Part shown: piece after piece, positions 17,662 to 27,503 of the stretch | Numbering within the stretch: position 1 is the stretch's first letter | Layout of the letters: each line of letters starts with the position of its first letter | Source of the DNA: an uncultured Lachnospiraceae bacterium | Lineage (GTDB): Bacteria > Bacillota > Clostridia > Lachnospirales > Lachnospiraceae | Assembly (NCBI GenBank): GCA_947385425.1 | Contig: CANDKY010000009.1 | Location: forward strand, 1 to 57,114 | Reading direction: 5' to 3' | Length of the DNA: 57,114 bases | Notes under the pieces: model-generated | Databases searched by the model: none | Seen by the model: only the letters and a program-made list of their open reading frames with translations | Told to the model about the DNA's origin: nothing | Made by a program: the position numbers and the translations under genes

Positions 17662-18530
17662 TATTCCTTTTTCGCGGCATTTTTCATTTTTACCTGTTTT
17701 ACAATCTGCTCTTTCAGATCCCTCGCCTTGTCCTTCATCCTCGGATTGGCGCTTACAGAAGTAATAATGGAGGAAACAAGCTTGGAAGCCACATCATACT
17801 GATCAAATTTCGTAGCCGTGACTGCGATCACATAATCCACCGTAGGCTCATCCATCCCGCACATAGGGAAATTCTCAGACTGCCTTGCCGCAAGGAACCC
17901 ATCCAGCGCATTCTTCAGGAATTCCATTTCCTCTTCTTCCAGCTTCTTTTTCTTTGTCTCGTAGTCCGCCTCTTCTTTGTCCAGCTTCTCGGCCTGGCCG
18001 CGCAGAAGCCATGCCGTCTTGAGGCAAATATACGCTTTCTCACTCGGTTTGGCCATCTTCACGATAGCATTCGCCAATGTAATCTTATAACGCTCCAATG
18101 CCTCGTCATAAGTATAAACTTCCTTATAATCCGTGCGCGACCGGAAATTGGCGGAAATCATTTCCTTAATCCTTTTCGCCTGCGGCGAGGTAATGAACTT
18201 GAAATAACGGCTGAGCGCCGCATAACCGCAGCGTGGGCACATGATAATGTCATATTTGAGCAAATCCACATGTTCATACTTGGGACGCAGATCAGGATCC
18301 GTCCCGATCAGTTTCGCTTTGCCGACTTTTACCGTCCTGGACTTGAATTCATTATCACAAATCGGGCAGGTAAAACTTTTGTCAAATAAAAAGTCCTGCT
18401 CCTGCACTACCGGTGGCGGAGGAGGAGGCGCCGCTGCCCCTCTTTCAACGCTCTTGGGTTTTTCATACAAATCCATTTTTTCCAAATTCCCCAGCCCGAA
18501 TCCGTCCAGTCCGGATAATAATCCACTCAT
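17661..18530 (-). CDS. DUF2225 zinc-ribbon-like protein
   Basis: The protein has 289 residues. A proline run follows residue 30, then two Cys pairs, CPICDNEF and CPRCGYAAL, separated by about 45 residues as in DUF2225. The remainder is helical, TPR-like, and Lys/Glu-rich. The family is widespread in Firmicutes and its function is unknown. I chose ATG 18530, which has GGAGGAGAAAGG upstream, over a GTG at 18548. Confidence 0.88.
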   Translation of the reverse strand: MSGLLSGLDGFGLGNLEKMDLYEKPKSVERGAAAPPPPPPVVQEQDFLFDKSFTCPICDNEFKSRTVKVGKAKLIGTDPDLRPKYEHVDLLKYDIIMCPRCGYAALSRYFKFITSPQAKRIKEMISANFRSRTDYKEVYTYDEALERYKITLANAIVKMAKPSEKAYICLKTAWLLRGQAEKLDKEEADYETKKKKLEEEEMEFLKNALDGFLAARQSENFPMCGMDEPTVDYVIAVTATKFDQYDVASKLVSSIITSVSANPRMKDKARDLKEQIVKQVKMKNAAKKE

Positions 18531-18571
18531 ATTTCCTTTCTCCTCCACAAACTGTTAAAAACACACTTCCA

Positions 18572-20278
18572 TTATACTGTTTTCGGCAATACATAGGAAC
18601 TTTTCAGGGATACAATCCTGTTAAATACAGGCGCTCCCGGCTTCGAATCCTTATAATCCACACAAAAATACCCCTGGCGCACAAACTGGAAACTCTCATA
18701 TGCCTGTGCCTGCGCCAAAGCAGGTTCCACATAACATCCCTTCCGTACGGTCAGCGAATCCGGATTCAGATTCAAAGAACCATCCTCATTATATACACCT
18801 TTTTCCTCATCTATGATATTTTCATATAGCCGGACTTCCGCTTCCACTGCCCCGGCCGCCGGTACCCAATGGATAGTCCCCTTTACTTTCCGCCCTGTAA
18901 ATCCGCTGCCGCATTTCGTCTCCGGGTCATAGGTGCAATGCACTTCCACTACCCTGCCGTCCTCATCCTTCACGCAGCCCGTACAGGTAACAAAATACGC
19001 GTTCATCAGCCTTACTTCATTGCCCGGATACAGCCGGAAATATTTCTTCGGCGGAACTTCCATAAAATCTTCCCTGTCGATATACAGTTCCCTTCCAAAC
19101 GGCACTTCCCGTGTCCCCATAGCCTCGTTTTCCAGGTTATTGGCTACCGTAAGCATCTCCGTTTTCCCTTCCGGATAATTATCGATCACCAGTTTCACCG
19201 GATCCAATACCGCCATCATCCGCGGGCGCTTCATTTTCAGATCTTCCCGGATGCAATACTCCAGCATGGCATAATCCGCAGACGAATTACTTTTGGACAC
19301 ACCGCACAGTTCCACAAACATCCGTATGGATTCCGGCGTAAATCCCCTTCTCCTGAGCGCCGCGATTGACACCAGCCGGGGATCGTCCCAGCCGTCCACG
19401 ATACCGTCCTCCACCAGTTTCTTAATATAACGCTTGCCTGTCACCACATTGGTCAGGTACATCTTGGCAAACTCTATCTGTTTGGGCGGATGGGGATATT
19501 CCAGTTCCCTTACAACCCAGTCATACAAGGGCCTGTGATCCTCAAATTCCAGCGTGCAGATAGAATGCGTAATCCCTTCGATTGCATCCTCGATCGGATG
19601 TGCAAAATCATACATCGGATAAATACACCATTTGTCGCCCGTATTATGGTGCGTCAAATGCGCCACACGGTAAATAACCGGATCCCGCATGTTGATATTC
19701 GGGGACTTCATATCGATTTTGGCGCGCAGCACCTTTTCCCCGTCACGGAACACACCGTTCTTCATATCCTCAAACAGTTTCAGGTTCTCTTCCACGCTCC
19801 TGTCCCGGTCAGGATCCTCCCTGCCCGGCTCCGTTAAAGTCCCCCGGTACTCCCGCATCTGTTCCGCGGTCAGATCCGACACATAAGCCTTACCCTTTTT
19901 TATCAGCTTCACGGCAGCCTCATACATCTGCCCGAAATAGTCGGATGCAAAAAAGAGCCTGTCCTCCCAGTCCGCCCCCAGCCACGCGATATCCTCCTTG
20001 ATGGACTCCACAAACTCTGTCTTTTCCTTCGTAGGATTCGTATCGTCAAAACGCATATTGAACTTGCCGTGATACTGTTTCGCCAGCCCGTAGTTCAGCA
20101 ATATACTCTTTGCATGCCCTATGTGCAGATACCCGTTCGGTTCCGGCGGAAACCTGGTATGAACCGTGTCATATACCCCCTCCGCCAAGTCCTTATCAAT
20201 GATCTGTTCTATAAAATTCCTGGAAACCACTTCCTTTTCCTGTGTTTCTGCATTGTCTGCCTTTTCCAATCCACTCAT
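18572..20278 (-). CDS. glnS: Glutaminyl-tRNA synthetase
   Basis: The protein has 568 residues and the class Ic catalytic core: [16 protein letters not shown] near residue 43 (HIGH motif), RFDDTNP, and the GlnRS-specific block [21 protein letters not shown]. The usual MSKR-like loop is TGKR ([11 protein letters not shown]), still with the Lys. CIREDL...[11 protein letters not shown] is characteristic of GlnS over GltX. It charges tRNA-Gln directly with glutamine. The gene is upstream of DUF2225 with a 41-bp gap. GGGAAAGATT precedes ATG 20278. Confidence 0.95.
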   Translation of the reverse strand: MSGLEKADNAETQEKEVVSRNFIEQIIDKDLAEGVYDTVHTRFPPEPNGYLHIGHAKSILLNYGLAKQYHGKFNMRFDDTNPTKEKTEFVESIKEDIAWLGADWEDRLFFASDYFGQMYEAAVKLIKKGKAYVSDLTAEQMREYRGTLTEPGREDPDRDRSVEENLKLFEDMKNGVFRDGEKVLRAKIDMKSPNINMRDPVIYRVAHLTHHNTGDKWCIYPMYDFAHPIEDAIEGITHSICTLEFEDHRPLYDWVVRELEYPHPPKQIEFAKMYLTNVVTGKRYIKKLVEDGIVDGWDDPRLVSIAALRRRGFTPESIRMFVELCGVSKSNSSADYAMLEYCIREDLKMKRPRMMAVLDPVKLVIDNYPEGKTEMLTVANNLENEAMGTREVPFGRELYIDREDFMEVPPKKYFRLYPGNEVRLMNAYFVTCTGCVKDEDGRVVEVHCTYDPETKCGSGFTGRKVKGTIHWVPAAGAVEAEVRLYENIIDEEKGVYNEDGSLNLNPDSLTVRKGCYVEPALAQAQAYESFQFVRQGYFCVDYKDSKPGAPVFNRIVSLKSSYVLPKTV

Positions 20279-20423
20279 AATCTTTCCCTGCCTTCAGACG
20301 CTTGCGCCCGGCATACCTCCTAAGTTTTGACAATCTATTAAAACCAGTTTTTCTTATTGTAACACATTTTAACACAAAAAGAAAATAAATATAAGGAAAT
20401 TCATGAGAAATACTCCGGTTCTT

Positions 20424-20852
20424 CTAAACGCAGCCGTCCATCCCGCCTCTTTCCAGGCTTTTTATCTTTGCCACAACACCGTCTATCAGCTTAGCCAACG
20501 TCAGATCCGGCACTCCCACAATATAATTGTCACAGTGGTTCACCGGGATCAGTATCCTCTTTGCACGGCTCTGCCCGACCGCCGCCGCCATCCCCGGCGT
20601 TATTTCACCCAACAGCGAGTCCGCAATGACTATCCCGATCGGCCCGATAATGATATCCGCCTTCCTGCTGCAGACAGCCACGGCGTTTTCCCCGGTCGCC
20701 CCGTAATCCGCGCCGGCCTTTAACATCGCGGAAGTAGCCGCGCTGTTAGTGCCGACAGCCGTCACCGTCTGCCCTGTGAAATTTTTCTTAAGGGCAGTGA
20801 TAATCTGGCGCCCGATCCCTCCGCCCTGCGCATCTATCACCAAAATATCCAT
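20424..20852 (-). CDS. DUF3842 family protein
   Basis: The protein has 142 residues and starts with a Rossmann-like MDILVIDAQGGGIGRQI nucleotide-binding turn. A second glycine-rich segment is GPIGIVIADSLLGEITP. The family is a conserved clostridial protein of unknown function. AGGAGG lies upstream of ATG 20852. Confidence 0.88.
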   Translation of the reverse strand: MDILVIDAQGGGIGRQIITALKKNFTGQTVTAVGTNSAATSAMLKAGADYGATGENAVAVCSRKADIIIGPIGIVIADSLLGEITPGMAAAVGQSRAKRILIPVNHCDNYIVGVPDLTLAKLIDGVVAKIKSLERGGMDGCV

Positions 20853-21252
20853 CCGCTATTACCTCCTGTGCCCTTAGAAAATCCCCATGCCCCGAATGTG
20901 CGGCATCACCAGTAATGAAAATGGGGGCGGGAGACTTTTTCATAGTAACTGTCCAATGAACACACACCTCTTTGCATATTGTACCATCAATCGGCATGTC
21001 TGTCACCCGCGTTTTTTGCTTCCGGTGAAAAAAGTCCTTACATGCTATGCGGTTTTGTACCAATGTCATTAACTTAAGCTTCCCGTGGCGCTGCAGACCA
21101 TATATCTCATCCGGACGCGCTTTCGCTCAGCGGCAGACGCAATGGTACTAACACTACATTACATGTAGTGTAGCGCCAAAACACGGCGCCTAAGTGCCGG
21201 CGTCTTTCAATGGTCCGGATTGAGATATATGGTCTGCAACACCCCGAAAAGC
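20853..21252. other. Gene-free region holding MITE C1
   Basis: No gene is supported here. 21061-21269 is repeat C1. The 208 bp between 20853 and 21060 contain only a possible promoter for DUF3842 that I could not pin down. Confidence 0.5.
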
Positions 21253-21269
21253 TTAAGTTAATGACATTG
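21061..21269. repeat. MITE family C, copy C1
   Basis: A 209-bp element with ends CAATGTCATTAACTTAAGCTT and its inverse, flanked by a perfect 9-bp duplication GTTTTGTAC (21052-21060, 21270-21278). Internally it has long inverted arms (CTGCAGACCATATATCTCA) and GGCGCC hairpins. This copy also carries an extra small palindrome, CTACATTACATGTAG, near its centre. It supplies the last codons and stop of the glycosyltransferase gene. Confidence 0.92.
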
Positions 21270-22305
21270 GTTTTGTACCCTGCCCGCGATCCGGCGCCCT
21301 GCCCGCAACTGCCATCCTCTCATACTCCCGCGCCTCTTCCTCAAGCCCGTGCCTCCGATAGCATCCCGCCAGCCCTATCAATGCCTTTTCACCGCCGCAG
21401 CGGATATCCAGTATGCTTTCGGTTTCAAATGCCGCATTGTAAAACCATACCGCCGCCTCGTCGTCATCTCCGGCCTCCTCATAAAAATATGCCAATTCCA
21501 GGCAAATTTCCGCACAACTCCCGCATGCAACGGCTTTCATCGCATATTTATAGAATTTCGGGATATCCCCACGCAGCCTTGCCGCCTTCGCCGCCACGCA
21601 AAATGCCTCTTTCCATTCCTCCTCCGTCCTTTCCTCTTCCTGTCCCATCTGTTCAAAATACGGCTCCGCCCGCAGGAAATCCCCGGCATCGCCCGCAATA
21701 AACAGTTCCCTCGCATACAAATCCAGAAGCCGCCCCGACAGCCGCCCACCCTTTTCGCATATCCGTTCAAACGCTGCCAAATCCCTCCCGGCATGCCCTT
21801 CTTCCTGCTCGTGGATGATTTCGACCTCGCTGTCAAACACTAAAGGTTCCGTGCGGATTGTCTCGTGGATGGGATCTACCCATGTAAAAGTACGTATCCT
21901 CTTAAACAATTTGGGCCGGTACTCCCTGTCATAATTATATACCGAAGCGAATTTCCGCTGGTTACAGTAATACATCTGGACAATTTCAATATCCGGCAGC
22001 AGATTCTCTTTCAGCAGACGGAACCGCCTCCTGTTAGTCTCATCTAACACTTCGTCCGCATCCGCAGAATAAATATAGTCTCCGGAAGCTTTGGAAAATG
22101 CAAAATTGCGCGCCGCCGCAAAATCGTCCACCCAATGGAAATCAAAGATTTTGTCCGTATATTGCGCCGCAATCTCCTTCGTCCTGTCTGCCGAACCGGT
22201 ATCCACAATAATAATCTCATCCATCAGGTCATATAAACAGGACAGACACCGCCCCAAAATTTTTTCTTCATTTTTTACAATCATGCACAGCGTTATCGAT
22301 ACCAA
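21253..22305 (-). CDS. Family 2 glycosyltransferase with C-terminal helical repeats
   Basis: The protein has 350 residues. The GT-A domain starts VSITLCMIVKNEEKILGRC, then IIIVDTGSADRT, and the metal-binding DxD-type motif is YSADADEVLD. The C-terminal half is TPR-like. SunS/YfdH-type enzymes of this form glycosylate proteins or peptides; the acceptor is unknown. I chose the TTG at 22305, which follows AAGGAGGGAAAGG; the ATG upstream has no such site. The final residues KPMSLT and the stop come from the end of MITE C1, so the native C-terminus has been replaced. Confidence 0.85.
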   Translation of the reverse strand: MVSITLCMIVKNEEKILGRCLSCLYDLMDEIIIVDTGSADRTKEIAAQYTDKIFDFHWVDDFAAARNFAFSKASGDYIYSADADEVLDETNRRRFRLLKENLLPDIEIVQMYYCNQRKFASVYNYDREYRPKLFKRIRTFTWVDPIHETIRTEPLVFDSEVEIIHEQEEGHAGRDLAAFERICEKGGRLSGRLLDLYARELFIAGDAGDFLRAEPYFEQMGQEEERTEEEWKEAFCVAAKAARLRGDIPKFYKYAMKAVACGSCAEICLELAYFYEEAGDDDEAAVWFYNAAFETESILDIRCGGEKALIGLAGCYRRHGLEEEAREYERMAVAGRAPDRGQGTKPMSLT

Positions 22306-22418
22306 ACCTTTCCCTCCTTGCTTCCCCGTCTTTCCTATTTTAGCATATCCTGCCATTTATTCAAAGTGTAACTTGCCTCTTCTGTTCAGAGCCTGTTTAA
22401 AACGTTACAGTTCACGCG

Positions 22419-22606
22419 CAATGTCATTAACTTAAGCTTCCCGGGGTGCTGCAGACCATATATCTCAATCCGGACCATCGAAAGACGCCGGCACTTAGGC
22501 GCCGTGTTTTGGCGCCTTAGTACCGTTGCGTCTGCCGTGAGCGGAAGCGCGTCCGGATGAGATATGTGGTTTGCGGCACCCCGGGAAGCTTAAGTTAATG
22601 ACATTG
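22419..22606. repeat. MITE family C, copy C2
   Basis: 188 bp in the opposite orientation to C1, flanked by a perfect 9-bp duplication GTTCACGCG (22410-22418, 22607-22615). It has the same termini and GGCGCC hairpins. GTTACA directly precedes the left duplication, as at C3. Confidence 0.92.
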
Positions 22607-22684
22607 GTTCACGCGCCAATGTATGTTGATTAAATTTTAGAAAGATTCTTGTAATCATATGAAAAATCCTGTAACATAATAAAT

Positions 22685-22767
22685 CAGGCGGGGGAATGAC
22701 CTTCTCCCCTACTCGCCGCGCGGGACGCACACTGCGCAAGCAGCAGCTTCGTCTGTGCGCCCATGCC
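22685..22767. repeat. Structured repeat family F, copy F1
   Basis: It has a first hairpin around GGGGGAATGACCTTCTCCCC, the conserved CTACTCGCCGCGC, then a second hairpin GGGACGCACA/TGTGCGCCC with a bulge. The second stem differs in sequence in each of the four copies in the window, but pairing is kept. Confidence 0.65.
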
Positions 22768-22810
22768 ACCATTCACAAAAAGTATACTCAAAAACCACAG
22801 GAGGCCCTCC

Positions 22811-24613
22811 ATGATAAAATCAATTTCGGGAAACTTAAACTCATCCGCCTGGCTCACATCCGTACAGGCCTTTTTTGCCGTCTGGGCTGTCCTCCTCCTT
22901 GGAGGGCTTTCCACAAGAAACATACTGTCGCTTATTCTCTTTGCCGCGCTTTTCTGCTTTTTCCGGTACTCCTCTGCCAGGAAAGCCGAAACCCCGTCCA
23001 TATACGATCTCCGGCTTTCCATAGTAACCCTTATCCTTTCCGGTATTTTTACCCTGTTTACGCTGATGGCAAAACACGGAGACATCACGGCGGCACTGGA
23101 AAACCGGTTTTTCCAGGCTATCGTCCTTCTGGCATGCTGCGTGGGGCTGTTTTCCCTCTTTTATTACTCGCTGCTTCTTCTGTTTGCAAACCTGGCTGAT
23201 TACACCCTTGCAAAAGAATATGCCCCTGTTGCTTTCCTCCCCCTGATCGGCTTTTTCGCCTGCCTTCTCTTCTGGCTGCCCTACTTCCTATACGAATACC
23301 CGGGCATCATGACGCCGGACAGCATCAACCAACTGGAACAGGTGCTTGGTATGGCCCCGTACAGCAACCACCACCCATGGGCGCATACCATGCTCCTCAA
23401 ACTTTTTTACTCCCTGGGCCGGCTCTTTACCGAAGACGTCACTGCCGCCCTGTCCTTCTTTACCCTGTTCCAGATGTGTTTCCTGGCCCTTTGCATCGCC
23501 TGGCTCCTTGCCACCCTGCAGCGTCTTCAGGTAGGAAACCTGCCATGCCTGCTGGTACTTGCCTTTTATGCACTTATTCCATACCATGGAGTCTTTGCCG
23601 TTACCCTCTGGAAAGATATCCTGTTTTCCGGCAGTGTGCTGCTTTTTACCACAGCGCTTCTCCGGCTCCTGTTGATCTTCCCGAAAAACAGGCATAGCAT
23701 GAACCGGGAGAGGAACCGCACCGCTTCCCTCGTTATTTCCGGCGCAGCCTACCTTTTATCCGGCATTATGATATGCCTCTTCCGTTCCAACGGATGGTAT
23801 GCCTTCCTGTTTTCCCTGCCATTCCTGCTCTATACCTTCCGCCATTGCTGGAAGGCCATGCTCCCTCTGCATCTTGCCGTCCTTGCCGCAGCGCTGCTTA
23901 TCCGCGGGCCCGTCATGAATGCCTGCCAGGTTGCCCGGCCGGACTTTGTGGAATCCGTCAGCATCCCTCTCCAGCAGGTAGCTAGGGTTATCTGTGAAGA
24001 CAAAGGACTGACCCCTGACGAGTGGGACAGCGTCCATAAAGTAATTGACACCACCTACATCAAAGAACTCTACTCCCCCGGCTTCGCTGACAACATGAAA
24101 GAACTGGTACGCGCCGGAAACCCGGAATACCTCGCCTCACACAAAGACGAATACTTCCGCCTTTGGCTTACCCTGGGCCTGCGCTATCCCGGCACTTACC
24201 TGCAGGCCTACATTGACCAGACCATAGGCTACTGGTATCCGGATACAGAGTACGACGTCGGAAACATTGACGGCATACCGGCCAACCAGACCGGCGCCGC
24301 CAGCCGCCCCATCATAGGAGGCCCCTTTGTCGTAAAAACAAAAGAAATCCTGCTGAAACTAAGCGATATGCTGCCCCTTTACGGCCTTTTCACCAGCATG
24401 GGAGCCATGTTCTGGCTGTTCCTATGCTGCATCGCCATTACAATTATAAAAGAAAAGCCCGAAAGGTATATCCTATTCCTGCCAGGAGCCGCCATCCTCC
24501 TCACGCTGCTCATTGCCACCCCCGTATCCACGGAATTCCGCTACGCCTATTCCCTGGCCTACACCCTCCCGCTCTACCTGCTCATCCCCTTCTGCGAACT
24601 AGATCGTATTTGA
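22811..24613 (+). CDS. DUF6020-like polytopic membrane protein (probable GT-C-type envelope enzyme)
   Basis: The protein has 600 residues and about 12 membrane segments, with a conserved-looking loop YEYPGIMTPDSINQLEQVLGM followed by NHHPWAHTMLLKLFY, and a large loop before the last segments. The acidic/His loop after the first segments and the topology recall GT-C glycosyltransferases, but I cannot assign a reaction. AGGAGG lies upstream of ATG 22811. The divergent neighbour is a GT2 enzyme, which supports an envelope-glycan role. Confidence 0.8.
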   Translation: MIKSISGNLNSSAWLTSVQAFFAVWAVLLLGGLSTRNILSLILFAALFCFFRYSSARKAETPSIYDLRLSIVTLILSGIFTLFTLMAKHGDITAALENRFFQAIVLLACCVGLFSLFYYSLLLLFANLADYTLAKEYAPVAFLPLIGFFACLLFWLPYFLYEYPGIMTPDSINQLEQVLGMAPYSNHHPWAHTMLLKLFYSLGRLFTEDVTAALSFFTLFQMCFLALCIAWLLATLQRLQVGNLPCLLVLAFYALIPYHGVFAVTLWKDILFSGSVLLFTTALLRLLLIFPKNRHSMNRERNRTASLVISGAAYLLSGIMICLFRSNGWYAFLFSLPFLLYTFRHCWKAMLPLHLAVLAAALLIRGPVMNACQVARPDFVESVSIPLQQVARVICEDKGLTPDEWDSVHKVIDTTYIKELYSPGFADNMKELVRAGNPEYLASHKDEYFRLWLTLGLRYPGTYLQAYIDQTIGYWYPDTEYDVGNIDGIPANQTGAASRPIIGGPFVVKTKEILLKLSDMLPLYGLFTSMGAMFWLFLCCIAITIIKEKPERYILFLPGAAILLTLLIATPVSTEFRYAYSLAYTLPLYLLIPFCELDRI

Positions 24614-24697
24614 AAAAGAAAAGCGAACAAAATTTGAAAAAAGAAAAGCAAACAAAAAAAGCTGCCGCACCGCGGCAGCACAACCCCTCCATAGAAA

Positions 24698-24821
24698 ACC
24701 TGGAAAAACGCCGCTTTCCCGGCGTTTTTCCGCGTGAAATGGATTTGCCAATGCTACGCATGGCAAATCCTAGAAGCTCTTAGGCGGCGTCCTTTGACGC
24801 CTTAGAGCTTCTTTTCACGTT
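24698..24821. repeat. Structured repeat family D, copy D4
   Basis: Same three-hairpin plan as D1, preceded by a GCTGCCGC/GCGGCAGC hairpin at 24661-24679. It contains the TGA stop of the ABC ATPase (TTAACGTGA on the minus strand) and fills most of the gap to the convergent gene that ends at 24613. Confidence 0.82.
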
Positions 24822-25540
24822 AAGACCTTGGAAAGAAACTCCTGCAGCCTCGGGCTTTTCGGATTCCCGAAAAACTCCCCAGGCGTATTTTCCTCCATAA
24901 TAATCCCCTCATCCATAAACAGCACCTTTGTCCCCACTTCCCGTGCAAATCCCATCTCGTGAGTCACCACCACCATTGTCATGCCGCTTTCCGCCAGCCC
25001 CTTCATAACATCCAGGACTTCCCCCACCATTTCCGGATCCAAAGCCGAGGTCGGCTCGTCAAAAAGCATCACCCTGGGGTTCATGGCCAGGGAGCGCACA
25101 ATGGCTACCCGCTGCTTCTGCCCTCCCGATAACTGGCTGGGATAAGCATCCGCTTTTTCTTTTAAACCCACTCTCTCTAAAAGCTTCAGAGCGTTCTCCC
25201 CTGCCTCCTCCTTTCCCATCACCTTCAATTTTACCGGCGCCAACGTAATATTTTCCATTATCGTCAGGTTATTAAATAAATTAAAGTTCTGGAACACCAT
25301 TCCCATATGTTCCCTGATTTTATCAATGTCCACCTTAGGATCCGTGATCTTAACCCCGTCAAACCAGATATCGCCGCTGGTCGGTATCTCCAACAGATTC
25401 AGACAGCGCAGGAAAGTGCTTTTGCCTGAACCGGAAGGGCCCACCACCACGATCTTTTCCCCCTGGTGCACATGATAGCTTACCCCTCGGAGCACATGGT
25501 TATTTTCAAATGTTTTATGTAACTTCTCAACGATTATCAC
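24815..25540 (-). CDS. Polar amino-acid ABC transporter, ATP-binding protein (GlnQ type)
   Basis: The protein has 241 residues with Walker [11 protein letters not shown], the Q-loop in FQNFNLFNN, signature LSGGQKQR, Walker [13 protein letters not shown] and the switch His in VVVTHEMGF. It powers the importer formed with the permease and lipoprotein that follow upstream. It starts with GTG 25540, overlapping the permease end by 14 bp, with GGGAGG upstream. The stop lies inside repeat D4. Confidence 0.95.
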   Translation of the reverse strand: MIIVEKLHKTFENNHVLRGVSYHVHQGEKIVVVGPSGSGKSTFLRCLNLLEIPTSGDIWFDGVKITDPKVDIDKIREHMGMVFQNFNLFNNLTIMENITLAPVKLKVMGKEEAGENALKLLERVGLKEKADAYPSQLSGGQKQRVAIVRSLAMNPRVMLFDEPTSALDPEMVGEVLDVMKGLAESGMTMVVVTHEMGFAREVGTKVLFMDEGIIMEENTPGEFFGNPKSPRLQEFLSKVLT

Positions 25541-26237
25541 TCTTACGCAGCCTCCCTTCCAGCTTTGACAACAGTATTGTCAATATCTTTATAACAACAA
25601 AGTAAATGACGGCCGCGCCGATCAACGGCATAAAAGCATCATAAGTCCTGGAAGCAATCTGGTTCGCCGCACGAGTCAGATCGGTAAGGCTCACATAACC
25701 TACAATTGCCGTTTCCTTTAACAGCACAATAAACTCGTTCCCGATAGGCGGAAGCACATTTTTCACCGCCTGCGGGATGACCACATATATCATTGTCTGT
25801 GCTTTGGACAGCCCCAGCGACCGTCCCGCCTCCATCTGCCCCTTATCTACAGCCAGGATTCCCGCCCGGACAATTTCCGCCACATAAGCGCCGCTGTTAA
25901 TGCCAAAGGACAATACTGCCACCGCCACTCCGTTTTTCGCATTGGCAAATATGATAAACCACATAATCATTAACTGCAGCACAGAAGGAGTCCCCCTGAT
26001 AACATCTATGTAAATATTCGCAATCACTGCCAATATTGTTTTCTTTCCATCCCTTTTCACCGAAAGCTTCATAAAAGCCAATATGGTTCCAATTACCATA
26101 CCAATGATAGCAGCAAACACCGCTACCTCTATGGTCACTCCCAATCCGTCCAAATATAACTTCCACCGGTCTTTCGTAATAAACGCAGCCTCAAACATCT
26201 GCGCCGTCTTTGCAAACCACTCCTGCATCCTTCCCAT
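25527..26237 (-). CDS. Polar amino-acid ABC transporter permease (GlnP/HisM type)
   Basis: The protein has up to 236 residues and about five membrane segments. The HEPxxR-type EAA loop is [22 protein letters not shown]. It is coupled to the overlapping ATPase gene. The ATG at 26228, with AAAGGATGGGAAGG upstream, is an equally good or better start than 26237. Confidence 0.92.
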   Translation of the reverse strand: MGRMQEWFAKTAQMFEAAFITKDRWKLYLDGLGVTIEVAVFAAIIGMVIGTILAFMKLSVKRDGKKTILAVIANIYIDVIRGTPSVLQLMIMWFIIFANAKNGVAVAVLSFGINSGAYVAEIVRAGILAVDKGQMEAGRSLGLSKAQTMIYVVIPQAVKNVLPPIGNEFIVLLKETAIVGYVSLTDLTRAANQIASRTYDAFMPLIGAAVIYFVVIKILTILLSKLEGRLRKSDNR

Positions 26238-26308
26238 CCTTTCTCTTACAAAAAGGAAAGGGAGCCGTCCCGTATAACAGTTCCGGCATCACCCTGCCTC
26301 TTACAAAA

Positions 26309-26330
26309 GGGAAAAGGATAGCGGATAACC
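26309..26330. terminator. Hairpin between lipoprotein and permease genes
   Basis: Perfect inverted repeat GGATAGCGG/CCGCTATCC. On the minus strand a short T-rich run follows. It could trim expression between the binding protein and the membrane components, as is common in such operons. Confidence 0.5.
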
Positions 26331-26381
26331 GCTATCCCCTGCCTTTTCCGGTGCCTTCGCACATCCTTATTTCATCCCTCG

Positions 26382-27341
26382 TTATTCGTCGCTTCCCTCG
26401 ATATACTCTGCAACTAAAGCATCAAAAGTACCGTCCTCCTTTAGTTCCTTCAATGCTGTGTTGATCTGCCCTGCCAGTGCGGTATCCCCTTTGGGCAGTG
26501 CTATTGCATAATTTTCCGCTTCAAAATCAAACTGTGCGCCATCAATCGCCGTCACTTTCCCTTCAAATCTGGCCTGGAATACCAAAGCAGGATTCTTGTC
26601 TATAATAACGCAGTCAAGCCTTCCGTTGATCAAATCATTTACAGCGTCTACCGCTTTGTTATACTGGGATACCGTTGCACCTTCGATTTCCTCCGCAATA
26701 AAATCTCCGGTTGTCCCAAGCTGCACACCGATTGCTTTGCCTTTCAGATCTTCCGCCGACGCAATGGCTGTATCCGCCGGGGCTACTACAAACTGGACCG
26801 CTTCATAATAAGCATCGGAAAAATCAACCGTCTTCTGGCGTTCCTCTGTAACGGTCATGCCTGCAATGGAAACGTCAATTTTACTTCCGATAGAGGAAAC
26901 GAGGGAAGCAAACTCCATATTATCCACCTGTACTTCCACTCCCAGCTTCTCCCCGATTGCTTTAATCAGGGCAATGTCAAAGCCGTCCGGTTCCCCGTCA
27001 TCGCCTACATATTCAAAAGGGGGGAATTCCGCATTTGTCCCCACATTCAGAACACCGTCCGCCAAGGCTTCCGTCACACCGGCTTCCCCGGCTGCGCCTG
27101 CCTCTTCTTCATTTCCGCTGCCTGCCGCTCCCGCCTCTTCCTCATTTCCGCTGCCTGCATCCTGCCCGTCACCAGCCTCTGCCTCTGCAGGAGCCTCCTC
27201 CGGTGCTGCTTCTGCAGCACTTTCGTTTTCCGCTGCCGCCGTCCCTTCTGTGGGCGCCGCATCCTCCGCTTTGCTGCCGCATCCGGCAAGAGCCGAAATG
27301 CACATTACGGCAGCCGCCATTACTGCTGCTAATTTTTTCAT
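26382..27341 (-). CDS. Polar amino-acid ABC transporter, solute-binding lipoprotein
   Basis: The protein has 319 residues. The signal peptide ends in the lipobox SALAGC (Cys at about residue 21). A 65-residue Glu/Ala/Gly-rich linker contains a tandem GSGNEEEAGA duplication. The periplasmic-binding-like domain begins ADGVLNVGTNAEFPPFEYV and includes GFDIALIKAIGEKLGV, the SBP_bac_3 pattern for amino acids. AGGAGGAAAG precedes ATG 27341. It is the first gene of the three-gene transporter operon. Confidence 0.95.
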   Translation of the reverse strand: MKKLAAVMAAAVMCISALAGCGSKAEDAAPTEGTAAAENESAAEAAPEEAPAEAEAGDGQDAGSGNEEEAGAAGSGNEEEAGAAGEAGVTEALADGVLNVGTNAEFPPFEYVGDDGEPDGFDIALIKAIGEKLGVEVQVDNMEFASLVSSIGSKIDVSIAGMTVTEERQKTVDFSDAYYEAVQFVVAPADTAIASAEDLKGKAIGVQLGTTGDFIAEEIEGATVSQYNKAVDAVNDLINGRLDCVIIDKNPALVFQARFEGKVTAIDGAQFDFEAENYAIALPKGDTALAGQINTALKELKEDGTFDALVAEYIEGSDE

Positions 27342-27389
27342 AATACTTTCCTCCTCGTACTAAAAAATTATAGTTCGTTACTGCTCCTC

Positions 27390-27424
27390 ATGCCTGTGCC
27401 TGTACCGCCTTGCGGCACAGGCAT
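27390..27424. terminator. Hairpin after the His/Cys-repeat protein gene
   Basis: 11-bp stem ATGCCTGTGCC/GGCACAGGCAT with no clear U-run. It lies 80 bp past the stop at 27504 on the minus strand and just upstream of the transporter operon. Confidence 0.55.
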
Positions 27425-27503
27425 CTTAACACTAAGCCAGCATATCATGTTAATTGCATAAAATCAATATTTATGCATAAATTTTTTCATTTTATACTAC
27501 CAT

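Larger units (their letters stand above)
22306..22810. other. Divergent intergenic region with C2 and F1
   Basis: 505 bp without a gene. It holds the MITE-like fragment AGAGCCTGTTTAAAA (22388-22402, resembling a family B end), the complete C2 element, and repeat F1, which ends 43 bp before the next start. Confidence 0.6.

Noticed and set aside
17529-18389. Plus-strand open frame starting in the ATGCAT array
   Set aside because: Antisense of DUF2225, which has clear family motifs; the start lies in repeats.
22590-23088. Minus-strand frames ending PMSLT or ASRGEGHSPA
   Set aside because: They read through MITE C2 and repeat F1, opposite to the real membrane protein gene.
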